DNA of 64,000 bases from Pedobacter africanus (GTDB taxonomy: Bacteria > Bacteroidota > Bacteroidia > Sphingobacteriales > Sphingobacteriaceae). Position 1 is the stretch's first letter. Each line of letters begins with the position of its first letter. Shown here one piece after another: positions 54,747-62,818 of the stretch. The stretch is taken from assembly GCF_900176535.1 (NCBI RefSeq), contig NZ_FWXT01000004.1, forward strand, positions 186,001-250,000, written 5' to 3'. Under the pieces are notes generated by a model. The model was not told the DNA's origin, searched no databases, and saw only the letters and a list, made by a program, of their open reading frames with translations. Both the position numbers and the translations under genes were made by a program.

Positions 54747-56675
54747 ATGAAAACGAATAATTTTTATAAATCGGTTGTTCTGGCAACAGGCATCGCATCT
54801 GTTGCCCTCATTTCGGGCTGTAAGAAAGATTTTTTGAAACCGGACCCGCTCTCCTTCTATGAGCCGGAAATTACATTTTCGAACCGCGCAGGGCTGGAAG
54901 CTACCACTGCCATGCTGGACAGGCACCTGCGTACTTACTGGAGCCATTTAACAACAAGGGATATTTCTGTGCCCATTAGTACGGAATATATGCTTTCAGA
55001 TGTGGCTGTATCTGGTAAAACAGATGACGGTAATATTTTTGCCGATGTAGCTACACGCCTTACCCCAACGGATGGTATGTTTGACAACGATGTGAACATG
55101 ATCTCCTTTTTTTGGGGGGAAACCTATAATGGTATAAAATACGCCAATACGATTACCAGTTTTATTGACAATGTACCGGGGCTGGACCAGGCCACAAAAC
55201 AGGAGTTCCTGGGCCGTGCTTATTTTCACAGGTCATTCCGCTACATGGCACTCTGCTTTCAGTTTAAGGACGTGCCCCTGGTGACCAAAATATTAAAGCT
55301 GCCCAAACAGAACTATAAGACCAGCAGCAGGGAAGCCATCCTGGAAATGATCACTGCCGATATGGAAAAGGCAGTAGCATGGGTACCTGAACAGTCAAAA
55401 ATGGCTTATATCGGGATGATCAATAAGGGTGCCTGCCGTCAGCTGCTGCTGAAATGTTACCTTGCTACGGGTAAGTGGGACAAGGCGATAGCCCAGGCAG
55501 ATACGCTCATTAACCAATCGGGTTATGCTTTGATGAACGGAGAGTTCGGTACATTCGACAATCCTTCACCGGTGGCCTGGCCGGTAACAAGAAATGTGAT
55601 CTGGGATTTGCACCGGCCGGTAAACAAGGCAATTGCTGCCAATAAGGAAACCATTCTGGTACTGCCCAACCGAGAGGGAACAGATGCCACCATCAGGTAC
55701 AAATCTATGCGCAACTGGGGGCCGATGTGGAACCAGAATGCCCTGAAGTCGCCCAGTGGAAAAGTGCTGTTGTCGGTAGCCCGGACAGATCCCAAATACC
55801 GGGCCGATTACGATATCAATGGCACCGTGGGAAGAGGGCTGGGCATGATCCGGCCCACACATTTTGCCCAGTTCGGCCTTTGGTTTGTTAACGGGGTAAA
55901 CGACGCCACCGATCTGCGCCACAACAGTACAGTAGGAAACTGGGCGCGTATGGAAATGTTGAAATATAATGATCCTGCCGATGCTAATTTCGGACAAAAC
56001 CTGAGGCTGTATAATGGCTCAACGCTTTTGTGTACAGATACCATTCGCAGCTGGTTTAACTGGCCGCACTATAAAATATTTATTGAAGACCCTGTGTTCC
56101 TGGCCACGCCTACCTCTAACCGAAATGATGGCGGGGCTGCCGACTGGTATTGCTATCGCCTGGCAGAAACGTACTTGCTGCGCGCTGAAGCACAATTTTA
56201 TAAAGGAAATATTGCTGCTGCAACAGAAGATGTGAACGTAGTAAGAAGAAGGGCTCGCTGCAGTCAGCTTTACACCAATGTAAACATTGGCGATATTGTG
56301 AATGAGCGCGCCCGCGAATTGTACCTGGAAGAATGGAGGCACATGGAACTGAGCAGGATCTCGTACAGCCTGGCCTTGAGCGGAAAAGCTGATGAATGGG
56401 GCAATACCTACAATGTAAATACTTTAGCTGATAACAGCTACTGGTATCAGCGCATTCAGCATTACAACGACTATTACAACAAAAACAAGGTTAGTGTAAG
56501 GAACAGGAACTATACCATCACACCCTATAACATCTACTGGCCTATCCCTCAGAATGCCATCAACGCCAACCTTTATGGCAAGCTACGCCAAAATCAGGGC
56601 TACAACGGCTACGACGCAGGTACGGAGCGGTGGACCAGGTGGCAGGATGCGGTAGCTGATGAAGACATCAATTAA
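54747..56675 (+). CDS. SusD/RagB outer-membrane lipoprotein
   Basis: 642 residues, large for the family. Lipobox ISGC at about residues 23-26, mature start KKDFLKPDPLSFYEPE, SusD-like helical repeats and the RagB C-terminal signature (YRLAETYLLRAEAQFYKGN, NERARELYLEEWRHMELSR). It partners the SusC protein 11 bases upstream and should bind the glycan at the cell surface. Confidence 0.92.
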   Translation: MKTNNFYKSVVLATGIASVALISGCKKDFLKPDPLSFYEPEITFSNRAGLEATTAMLDRHLRTYWSHLTTRDISVPISTEYMLSDVAVSGKTDDGNIFADVATRLTPTDGMFDNDVNMISFFWGETYNGIKYANTITSFIDNVPGLDQATKQEFLGRAYFHRSFRYMALCFQFKDVPLVTKILKLPKQNYKTSSREAILEMITADMEKAVAWVPEQSKMAYIGMINKGACRQLLLKCYLATGKWDKAIAQADTLINQSGYALMNGEFGTFDNPSPVAWPVTRNVIWDLHRPVNKAIAANKETILVLPNREGTDATIRYKSMRNWGPMWNQNALKSPSGKVLLSVARTDPKYRADYDINGTVGRGLGMIRPTHFAQFGLWFVNGVNDATDLRHNSTVGNWARMEMLKYNDPADANFGQNLRLYNGSTLLCTDTIRSWFNWPHYKIFIEDPVFLATPTSNRNDGGAADWYCYRLAETYLLRAEAQFYKGNIAAATEDVNVVRRRARCSQLYTNVNIGDIVNERARELYLEEWRHMELSRISYSLALSGKADEWGNTYNVNTLADNSYWYQRIQHYNDYYNKNKVSVRNRNYTITPYNIYWPIPQNAINANLYGKLRQNQGYNGYDAGTERWTRWQDAVADEDIN

Positions 56676-56701
56676 ACTTTCAATATTCAAAACAACACAC
56701 T

Positions 56702-57808
56702 ATGTCAAAAAAACTATTTTTATCGCTGTTCGCCTTATTTGCTTATCAGCTATTGTTTGCCCAGAAGGGGACGCTAACCGGTTTTTCAAAAGGATCAACA
56801 CCGGAAGAGATCGGTAAGCGGCTGTCCTATCATTTTGTAAACAGCAGGCACGACCTGTATGCCGGCAGGTATATGCATTATGCGGGGGTATGCACCTGGA
56901 ATGGTGCCCTGGATTATGCTTTGAAAACACAGGACCAAAAGCTGATCAAGCTTTTGCAAGATAAGTTTGAGCCTTTTTTTACTTATGAAAAAGCGCTGCT
57001 GCCACCCATGAACCATGTGGATTACAACATGTTTGGGAGCCTTGCACTTAAACTTTACCAGATCACAAAAGATGAGCGGTATAAGAAAATAGGACTTGCC
57101 TATGCCGATACGCAATGGGAATTACCAGGGAATGCAAATGCGGCAGAGAAGGCCTGGGCAGATAAAGGTTTCTCCTGGCAGACCCGCCTATGGATTGACG
57201 ATATGTATATGATCACCGTAGTGCAGAACGAGGCGTACAAAGTAACCGGCGACCGCAAATATATCGATAGGGCGGCAAAGGAAATGGTGCTTTATCTGAA
57301 TGAACTGCAGCGGCCGAACGGTTTATTCTATCATGCCCCGGATGTTCCTTATTATTGGGGACGGGGGGATGGCTGGATGGCAGTGGGTATGCCTGATCTG
57401 CTGCGCATATTGCCTAAGGATCATCAAGACCGCCCACGCATCATGGAGGGTTACCTGAAGATGATGAAAAGCCTGAAAGATTATCAAAGGCCGTCTGGCA
57501 TGTGGAACCAACTGATTGACCAGCCTGATTTGTGGGTCGAAACCTCGGGAACGGCCATGTTTACCTACGGATTTATTGTTGGCCTGCAGGAGGGCTGGCT
57601 TGATGCCGCAACATACGCTCCGGCAGCCAGAAAGGCCTGGCTGGCCATGGTTCCATACGTAGACGCGCGTAACAATGTAACCGAAGTTTGTATTGGTACG
57701 GGTAAAAAGAACGATAAACAGCACTACCAAGACCGTCCCCGCAATGCAGGAGACCTTCACGGGCAGGCGCCTTATCTTTGGTGTGCTGCTGCACTTTCCG
57801 GAAAATAG
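56702..57808 (+). CDS. GH105 unsaturated uronyl hydrolase
   Basis: 368 residues. Signal peptide ending LFAQ, then an (alpha/alpha)6 barrel. Diagnostic segments are WIDDMYMITVVQNEAY (catalytic Asp region), YYWGRGDGWMAVGM and ETSGTAMFTYGF. GH105 enzymes remove the 4,5-unsaturated uronic acid left by polysaccharide lyases, most often from rhamnogalacturonan. No lyase is in the window, so the oligosaccharide may be made elsewhere. Twenty-six bases after susD. Confidence 0.9.
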   Translation: MSKKLFLSLFALFAYQLLFAQKGTLTGFSKGSTPEEIGKRLSYHFVNSRHDLYAGRYMHYAGVCTWNGALDYALKTQDQKLIKLLQDKFEPFFTYEKALLPPMNHVDYNMFGSLALKLYQITKDERYKKIGLAYADTQWELPGNANAAEKAWADKGFSWQTRLWIDDMYMITVVQNEAYKVTGDRKYIDRAAKEMVLYLNELQRPNGLFYHAPDVPYYWGRGDGWMAVGMPDLLRILPKDHQDRPRIMEGYLKMMKSLKDYQRPSGMWNQLIDQPDLWVETSGTAMFTYGFIVGLQEGWLDAATYAPAARKAWLAMVPYVDARNNVTEVCIGTGKKNDKQHYQDRPRNAGDLHGQAPYLWCAAALSGK

Positions 57809-57827
57809 CCGTACTTTACTGATCTTT

Positions 57828-58790
57828 ATGAAGCAGACCTTCCAGATGTTGTTATTTTCAGTTTTCCTGTCCCTGGCATCTGTAGGTGCCGGGGCCCAGG
57901 AAAAAACGGTGATTCAGATGGCCGATCCTGCCATTTTTTACTACGATGGTACTTATTACCTTTACGGAACTGGGGACAATGAGGCGCAAAAAGGATTTAA
58001 GGTCTATACTTCAAAAGACAAAATAAACTGGGATGATGCCGGTATGGCGCTAAAAAAAGAGGATGTGTTTGGTTTGTCCCGTTTCTGGGCACCACAGGTT
58101 TTTAGGTACCAGAACAAATTTTATATGGCTTATGCCGCGGATGAACAGATTGCCATTGCCGAAAGTGATCATCCTAAGGGCCCCTTTACCCAAAAAGTAA
58201 AGCAGGCGATCAAGGCCCCCGTCAGGATGATCGACCCTTTTGTCTTTTTTGACTCAGGTAAAATTTACCTGTACCATGTGAGGCTCGACAAGGGCAACCG
58301 CATTTACGTTACCGAAATGAGCAGTGACCTTTTATCGTTGAAGGAAGAAACAACCCGGGCCTGCATTCATGCCAGCGAGCCCTGGGAAAATACCAGCGCT
58401 GCGCAGTGGACGGTAACTGAGGGGCCATCTGTTTTGAAAAAGGGGAAAGTTTATTATCTGGTATATGCTGCAAATGACTTCCGGAACCCGGATTATGCTG
58501 TTGGTTATGCGGTGAGCAGCCATCCCTACGGGCCCTGGAAGAAATATAAGGGGAACCCTATTCTGAGTAAATGGCAAACGGGAGAGAATGGTTCCGGGCA
58601 TGGCGATTTTTTTGAAGATGCCCAGGGAAAACTGAATTATGTTTTTCATACGCACGAGTCCAATACCAAAGCCAATGGAAAAAGGAGGACCGCTATAGTT
58701 TTGATGGGATTTTTGGAAGGGAACAGGCAAACGGGAAAACTGCGCCCTTATCAGGATACATTTCGGTTTTTAATGCGTGAAGCTAAATAA
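57828..58790 (+). CDS. GH43 family glycoside hydrolase
   Basis: 320 residues from ATG 57828 (MKQTFQML); the frame is open upstream into the GH105 gene. Signal peptide ending AGAQ, then a five-bladed propeller with the GH43 triad: MADPAIFYYDGTYYLYG (base), RMIDPFVFFDSGKIYLY (pKa modulator) and VTEGPSVLKKGKVYYL (acid). Typical activities are arabinofuranosidase or xylosidase. Together with GH105 it suggests a pectic side-chain or similar uronide-bearing glycan. Confidence 0.9.
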   Translation: MKQTFQMLLFSVFLSLASVGAGAQEKTVIQMADPAIFYYDGTYYLYGTGDNEAQKGFKVYTSKDKINWDDAGMALKKEDVFGLSRFWAPQVFRYQNKFYMAYAADEQIAIAESDHPKGPFTQKVKQAIKAPVRMIDPFVFFDSGKIYLYHVRLDKGNRIYVTEMSSDLLSLKEETTRACIHASEPWENTSAAQWTVTEGPSVLKKGKVYYLVYAANDFRNPDYAVGYAVSSHPYGPWKKYKGNPILSKWQTGENGSGHGDFFEDAQGKLNYVFHTHESNTKANGKRRTAIVLMGFLEGNRQTGKLRPYQDTFRFLMREAK

Positions 58791-58842
58791 ATCAGTAGAT
58801 CATGAGGCTGCTAAGGGCATCTGTGGTGGATTTTATGATGTG

Positions 58843-59310
58843 TTAAAGTGGATATGCGGTTTCAGTTTTGATCTCAGACATCACAAAGAAGCTCTGCACT
58901 GTACCAATATTGCTGAGCTGGGCCAGTTTACTTCTTAAAAAGTTATGGTACGCATCCATATCGGTGATCACAATCCGGAGGATAAAGTCGAAGGCCCCGG
59001 TCATGTGATAGCATTCCATTACTTCCGGAAACTTTACCACCTCTTTTTCAAAGCCGCTTAATGCCTGATCGGTGTGCTCTTTGAGCTGTACCTGTGAATA
59101 GGCAATCAGGCTCTTCCCAATCTTCTTACTGTCCAGAATGGCTACTGATCTTTTGATGTAACCTTCTGATTTTAATCGCCTTACTCTTTCGTGTATCGTG
59201 GCGGTTGATTTATTGAGTTCCAGCGCCAGTTGTTTGTTGCTCAGCAAGGCGTCCTGCTGCAAAAGCCTTAAAATACCAATGTCTGTTTTGTCGAGATCTG
59301 CCGTATTCAT
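58843..59310 (-). CDS. Lrp/AsnC-family regulator
   Basis: 155 residues. N-terminal HTH (DIGILRLLQQDALLSNKQLA, ELNKSTATIHERVRRLKSEG) and C-terminal RAM/ligand-binding domain (ECYHMTGAFDFILRIVITDM). It probably senses an amino acid. An imperfect 23-bp palindrome 20 bases upstream of its start suggests autoregulation. It converges on the GH43 gene. Confidence 0.92.
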   Translation of the reverse strand: MNTADLDKTDIGILRLLQQDALLSNKQLALELNKSTATIHERVRRLKSEGYIKRSVAILDSKKIGKSLIAYSQVQLKEHTDQALSGFEKEVVKFPEVMECYHMTGAFDFILRIVITDMDAYHNFLRSKLAQLSNIGTVQSFFVMSEIKTETAYPL

Positions 59311-59329
59311 TCTCAGTTAATTAGGTGAA

Positions 59330-59352
59330 AGTGTCAGTGTTACACTGTGACT
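59330..59352. promoter_or_regulatory. 23-bp palindrome upstream of lrp-like gene
   Basis: AGTGTCAGTGT-T-ACACTGTGACT; the arms match at 9 of 11, with a perfect 13-bp core CAGTGTTACACTG. The position fits an Lrp autoregulatory site; it could also affect the divergent sigma factor gene. Confidence 0.5.
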
Positions 59353-59489
59353 TCGAAATTAATTAAAAAAGGCAGTTAAAAAATGTATTTTCCGTAAAAA
59401 GAGTAATTTTTTAAATATTTTTCCAGAAAATAATCGGAAATAAACGATATCCATTGATCTGAAATCCATTTCTTCTGACCTTGCCCAAA

Positions 59490-60350
59490 ATGAGACAATT
59501 AAAGATAGAGCAGTCCATTACCAACCGGGACTCGGACTCCATAGAAAAATACTTGTATGATATTGCAAGGATCGACCTGCTGAGTGTTGAAGAAGAGATT
59601 GTGCTTGCCCAAAAGATCAGGAAGGGCGACCAGTCTGCACTGGACCGTCTGGTAAAGGCCAACTTGCGCTTTGTGGTATCTGTGGCCAAGAAATACCAGA
59701 ACCAGGGTATCCGCTTGTCTGACCTGATTGCTGAGGGAAACCTGGGTTTAATTAAAGCTGCCCAGCGCTTTGATGAGACCAAAGGCTTCAAGTTCATTTC
59801 GTTCGCGGTGTGGTGGATCCGTCAGAGCATCATGATTGCGATTGCCGAACAGAAACGCATGGTGCGCCTTCCTGCAAACCAGATAGGAGGGATCATGCGG
59901 ATCAATAAGGCCATGGGAGAACTGGAGCAAAAACTGGAAAGGGTGCCAAGCCTGGAAGAGGTCTGTGAATTTATTGAACTACCGGAAGAAAAAGCGATCG
60001 ATTACATGAACCATGCTCCCATGACAACTTCTTTGGATGCAGTGATCGCAGAAGAATCCGGATTTACATTGGCGGAGACCCTGGAAGATGGCAATATCGA
60101 AAAGACAGATACCGGCGTGCTGCAAAATTCGGTTTCTGTAGATGTAAAGCGCCTGATGAAAAAGCTGCCGGAACGCGAAAAGGAGATCCTGTCTATGTTT
60201 TACGGTTTAGGTGGTTATACACCCATAGGACTCGATGAAATTGGCGGTAAAATGAACCTGGGAAAGGAACGTGTAAGGCAGATTAAGGATAAAGCACTGA
60301 AAACACTGCGTGCAGAAAAGCCAAAAGCTTATTTGATGGAATACATTTGA
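59490..60350 (+). CDS. SigA-like RNA polymerase sigma factor
   Basis: 286 residues from ATG 59490 (MRQLKIEQSITNRD); an in-frame TTG lies at 59481. Region 2 (ANLRFVVSVAKKYQNQGI, GLIKAAQRFDETKGFKFISF, VWWIRQSI), region 3 and region 4 (LPEREKEILSMFYGLGG, LGKERVRQIKDKALKTLR) are complete. The size matches the Bacteroidota primary sigma factor, which starts the same way. Several positions (DIARIDLLS, EQKRMVRLPANQIGGI) differ from what I recall of RpoD, so it may be a second, group 2 factor. Confidence 0.9.
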   Translation: MRQLKIEQSITNRDSDSIEKYLYDIARIDLLSVEEEIVLAQKIRKGDQSALDRLVKANLRFVVSVAKKYQNQGIRLSDLIAEGNLGLIKAAQRFDETKGFKFISFAVWWIRQSIMIAIAEQKRMVRLPANQIGGIMRINKAMGELEQKLERVPSLEEVCEFIELPEEKAIDYMNHAPMTTSLDAVIAEESGFTLAETLEDGNIEKTDTGVLQNSVSVDVKRLMKKLPEREKEILSMFYGLGGYTPIGLDEIGGKMNLGKERVRQIKDKALKTLRAEKPKAYLMEYI

Positions 60351-60363
60351 TTATATTTACGGT

Positions 60364-60894
60364 ATGGACAAATCTCTGTACCTGGACCATCTTAACCTGT
60401 TGCCGATTCCCGGCGAAGCATTTTTTTATCCTGATTTTTTTAAGGAAGCAGAAAGCAATACTTATTTCAGCTTTCTCAGCAGCATTGTAAAACGGGAAGC
60501 CAAACTGTCAATGTTTTTTGAGCAGGCCGGCGAGCCCTGGCCCGATCAGCTGCTGCAGATCAGGGACAATATAGCAAGGGCTTTTGAGGTGGAGTTCAAT
60601 ACCTGTCAGCTGAATTACTACCGTGATGGTAAAGATAGCATGGACTGGCACCGTGATAACCAGAAGGAGCTGGGCAGGTACCCTTTTATTGCTTCCGTAA
60701 GCTTTGGTGCCCCCAGGATATTTCAGTTCCGGCATTATACGGAAAAAATACCCATTATATCAGTTGACCTGACCCATGGTAGTCTGCTCATCATGAAAGC
60801 AGAAACCCAGCACCTCTGGGAGCACAGGCTCCCTAAAACTATTGTACCTGCAGGTCCGCGCATTAACCTTACCTTCAGGTTAATTGTTAAATAG
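60364..60894 (+). CDS. alkB: AlkB-like 2-oxoglutarate/Fe(II) dioxygenase
   Basis: 176 residues. The iron ligands are in MDWHRDN (His and Asp) and in AETQHLWEHRLPK (His), and the 2-oxoglutarate arginine is in GPRINLTFR; LNYYRDGKDSM and GAPRIFQFRH match the family. It repairs alkylated bases by oxidative demethylation. A near -7 box TATATTTA ends 4 bases before its ATG, nearly identical in context to the leaderless promoter at 35941. It may instead follow from the sigma gene 13 bases upstream. Confidence 0.9.
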   Translation: MDKSLYLDHLNLLPIPGEAFFYPDFFKEAESNTYFSFLSSIVKREAKLSMFFEQAGEPWPDQLLQIRDNIARAFEVEFNTCQLNYYRDGKDSMDWHRDNQKELGRYPFIASVSFGAPRIFQFRHYTEKIPIISVDLTHGSLLIMKAETQHLWEHRLPKTIVPAGPRINLTFRLIVK

Positions 60895-60954
60895 CAGTAT
60901 TGTTGGTTTTAAGTCAGAAAACCAGATATAGTTTCCGGACTTGGGTTTATGTGT

Positions 60955-60976
60955 TATTTTTGTTAACACCGTTAAC
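60955..60976 (+). promoter_or_regulatory. TetR promoter with GTTAAC-N3-GTTAAC operator at the transcript start
   Basis: The -7 box TATTTTTG (60955-60962) is followed at once by GTTAAC-ACC-GTTAAC (60962-60976), an inverted repeat. The ATG at 60992 leaves a leader of roughly 20 bases. The position fits direct repression by the TetR protein encoded next. Confidence 0.6.
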
Positions 60977-60991
60977 TTAAATGTATGGCCT

Positions 60992-61594
60992 ATGGGAATC
61001 GCAGAACGAAAAATCAGACAGAAAGAAGAATTCAGGGCAAGTATTCTTGAAGCCGCCTGGCTTCAGGTGTTGACGGACGGTTGGCAATCGCTTTCGATCC
61101 GCAAAATTGCAGATGCCATCGAATACAGCATACCCGTAATTTACAATCATTTCGAAAACAAGGAAGCCATTTTATTGGAATTTACAAAAGAAGGCTTTCA
61201 AAAGCTGGCAGATGCATTGCTGGAAGTGAAGCAGCAGCATACGGATCCCTCTGTACAGCTGGAAGCCATTGCCAATGCTTACTGGGATTTTGCTTTTGAT
61301 CACAAAGAATATTATCAGCTGATGTTTGGGCTTGGGATTCCGGCATGCGACCGGGTAAACCAGATTGTTGAAATGAAACAAATGACTACCGTGATGATCT
61401 CTACCATTCAGGAGGCCATTGCCCTGAGTGCCCATAAAGAAGCTGATGTATTTTTGAAATACCATACTTACTTCTCCATTTTACATGGACTGGTATCCAT
61501 ACAAATGATAGAGAAAGACGGGAAACCGGGAGCGGAGCACCGCAGGATTTTACAGGATGCCGTGTCGGGCTTTATCAAATCACTGACCAGCTAA
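60992..61594 (+). CDS. TetR-family repressor
   Basis: 200 residues from ATG 60992 (MGIAERKIRQKEE); the frame is open to 60941, which overlaps the promoter. N-terminal HTH: LSIRKIADAIEYSIPVIYNH with FENKEAILLEFTKEGF, then an all-helical ligand domain with WDFAFDHKEYYQLMFG (WHG/TetR_C type). It probably represses its own gene and the DoxX gene 45 bases downstream. Confidence 0.9.
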   Translation: MGIAERKIRQKEEFRASILEAAWLQVLTDGWQSLSIRKIADAIEYSIPVIYNHFENKEAILLEFTKEGFQKLADALLEVKQQHTDPSVQLEAIANAYWDFAFDHKEYYQLMFGLGIPACDRVNQIVEMKQMTTVMISTIQEAIALSAHKEADVFLKYHTYFSILHGLVSIQMIEKDGKPGAEHRRILQDAVSGFIKSLTS

Positions 61595-61639
61595 TCAATT
61601 GCTATTTTTTATTATATTTAATTTACCTGGAACAAATTT

Positions 61640-62071
61640 ATGAGAAGACTATTCAACACCAATTTTAACCACGAAGGCATACACTTTATGCTGCTTGTTT
61701 TACGTGTAGGTATTGCCTCTTTTATGATGGTACACGGCTATCAGAAATTGGGCTGGCTTACCGCAGGCGGCGAAATACAATTTGGCGACCCTATAGGCAT
61801 TGGTGCCCCGGCATCATTGGTACTGACGGTATTTGCCGAGTTTTTCTGTTCTGTTCTTATTTTATTGGGTTTAGGAACAAGATTGGCAGTGATTCCATTG
61901 ATCATAACGATGCTGGTTGCGGTGTTTATTGTCCACTCGCCTGATGGTTTCGACAAAAAAGAACTGGGACTGCATTATTTGCTGGTATACCTGTTTTTAT
62001 GGGTTGCCGGAAGCGGAAAATATAGTGTTGATCAGCTGATCAGTAAAAGCTTAAATAGCCGTAAGCGCTAA
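61640..62071 (+). CDS. DoxX-family membrane protein
   Basis: 143 residues with four membrane helices. Typical segments are RVGIASFMMVHGYQKLGWL, VFAEFFCSVLILLGLGTRL and a final LLVYLFLWVAGSGKYSVDQL. DoxX-like proteins are linked to quinone or thiosulfate redox and to thiol stress; the actual function is unknown. It lies downstream of the TetR regulator and may be its target. Confidence 0.88.
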   Translation: MRRLFNTNFNHEGIHFMLLVLRVGIASFMMVHGYQKLGWLTAGGEIQFGDPIGIGAPASLVLTVFAEFFCSVLILLGLGTRLAVIPLIITMLVAVFIVHSPDGFDKKELGLHYLLVYLFLWVAGSGKYSVDQLISKSLNSRKR

Positions 62072-62100
62072 ACGGGCATTAAATTTGATAGGTTCTTGTT

Positions 62101-62700
62101 ATGAAGAAAATATTTTTGTTGTGCCTTACGGCCATTGTGATTCAGAGTTGTGGTTTAAACAGGCAAACGCAACAAATTAAAGCCCTTGAAAAGTGTACTT
62201 ACCGGATTACTTCGGCCGATCAGATTACCCTTGGCGGGGCCGATGTGAAGAAGATGATTGGCAACGGGGATGTGAACCTGGGTAGTTTGCCTGCCCTTGC
62301 ATTAGGGTTGCTGAGAAAAGATGTGCCTTTGAGGGCGCGTTTAAATCTTGAGGTTAAAAACCCGACGGGTACCGATGCTGCTATCAACGAATTCGAATAT
62401 AAAATATTGATCAACCGGCAGGAACTGGCAACGGGCTTTGTAAATCAGGCTTTAAACGTTGCCGCCGGTCAGGCTTCTACCGTACCCGTAGATATGGAAG
62501 TGAACGTTTACCCTTTTATTTCCAACAGCAAGGTAATGGGCGAGATCAGTGATTTCCTGAAAAGCAGCAAAGGCGGGCCTGAAAAGAAGGGGATATTGAC
62601 CTTAAAAATCAGACCGAGCATTAAAGTAGGGAATTCTTTGGTGAAATATCCTGGCTTCATTACCATCGATAAGGAAGTAAGCAGTAAAATTCTCCTATAA
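62101..62700 (+). CDS. Lipoprotein of LEA14/WHy type
   Basis: 199 residues. Signal peptide with lipobox IQSC, then a beta-rich domain with NLEVKNPTGTDAAINEFEYK, the pattern of LEA type 2 (WHy) domains. The next repeat-like strand block is VPVDMEVNVYPF. In other organisms such domains are associated with desiccation or stress; here no function is known. Co-oriented with DoxX, 29 bases away. Confidence 0.72.
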   Translation: MKKIFLLCLTAIVIQSCGLNRQTQQIKALEKCTYRITSADQITLGGADVKKMIGNGDVNLGSLPALALGLLRKDVPLRARLNLEVKNPTGTDAAINEFEYKILINRQELATGFVNQALNVAAGQASTVPVDMEVNVYPFISNSKVMGEISDFLKSSKGGPEKKGILTLKIRPSIKVGNSLVKYPGFITIDKEVSSKILL

Positions 62701-62818
62701 AAACTGTCGTATTTTGACAGTATTGTTACGCGCTAATTATTTATTTGAAAAACAGATTGATGTTTTTTAGTTAATTTCGAAACATCGGGGTAGATAAAAG
62801 CCCTCGTAAAATCTGTAT

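Noticed and set aside
62703..62721. Terminator after the LEA14-type lipoprotein gene
   Set aside because: ACTGTC/GACAGT is a 6-bp dyad without a following T run; evidence is too weak for a terminator call.
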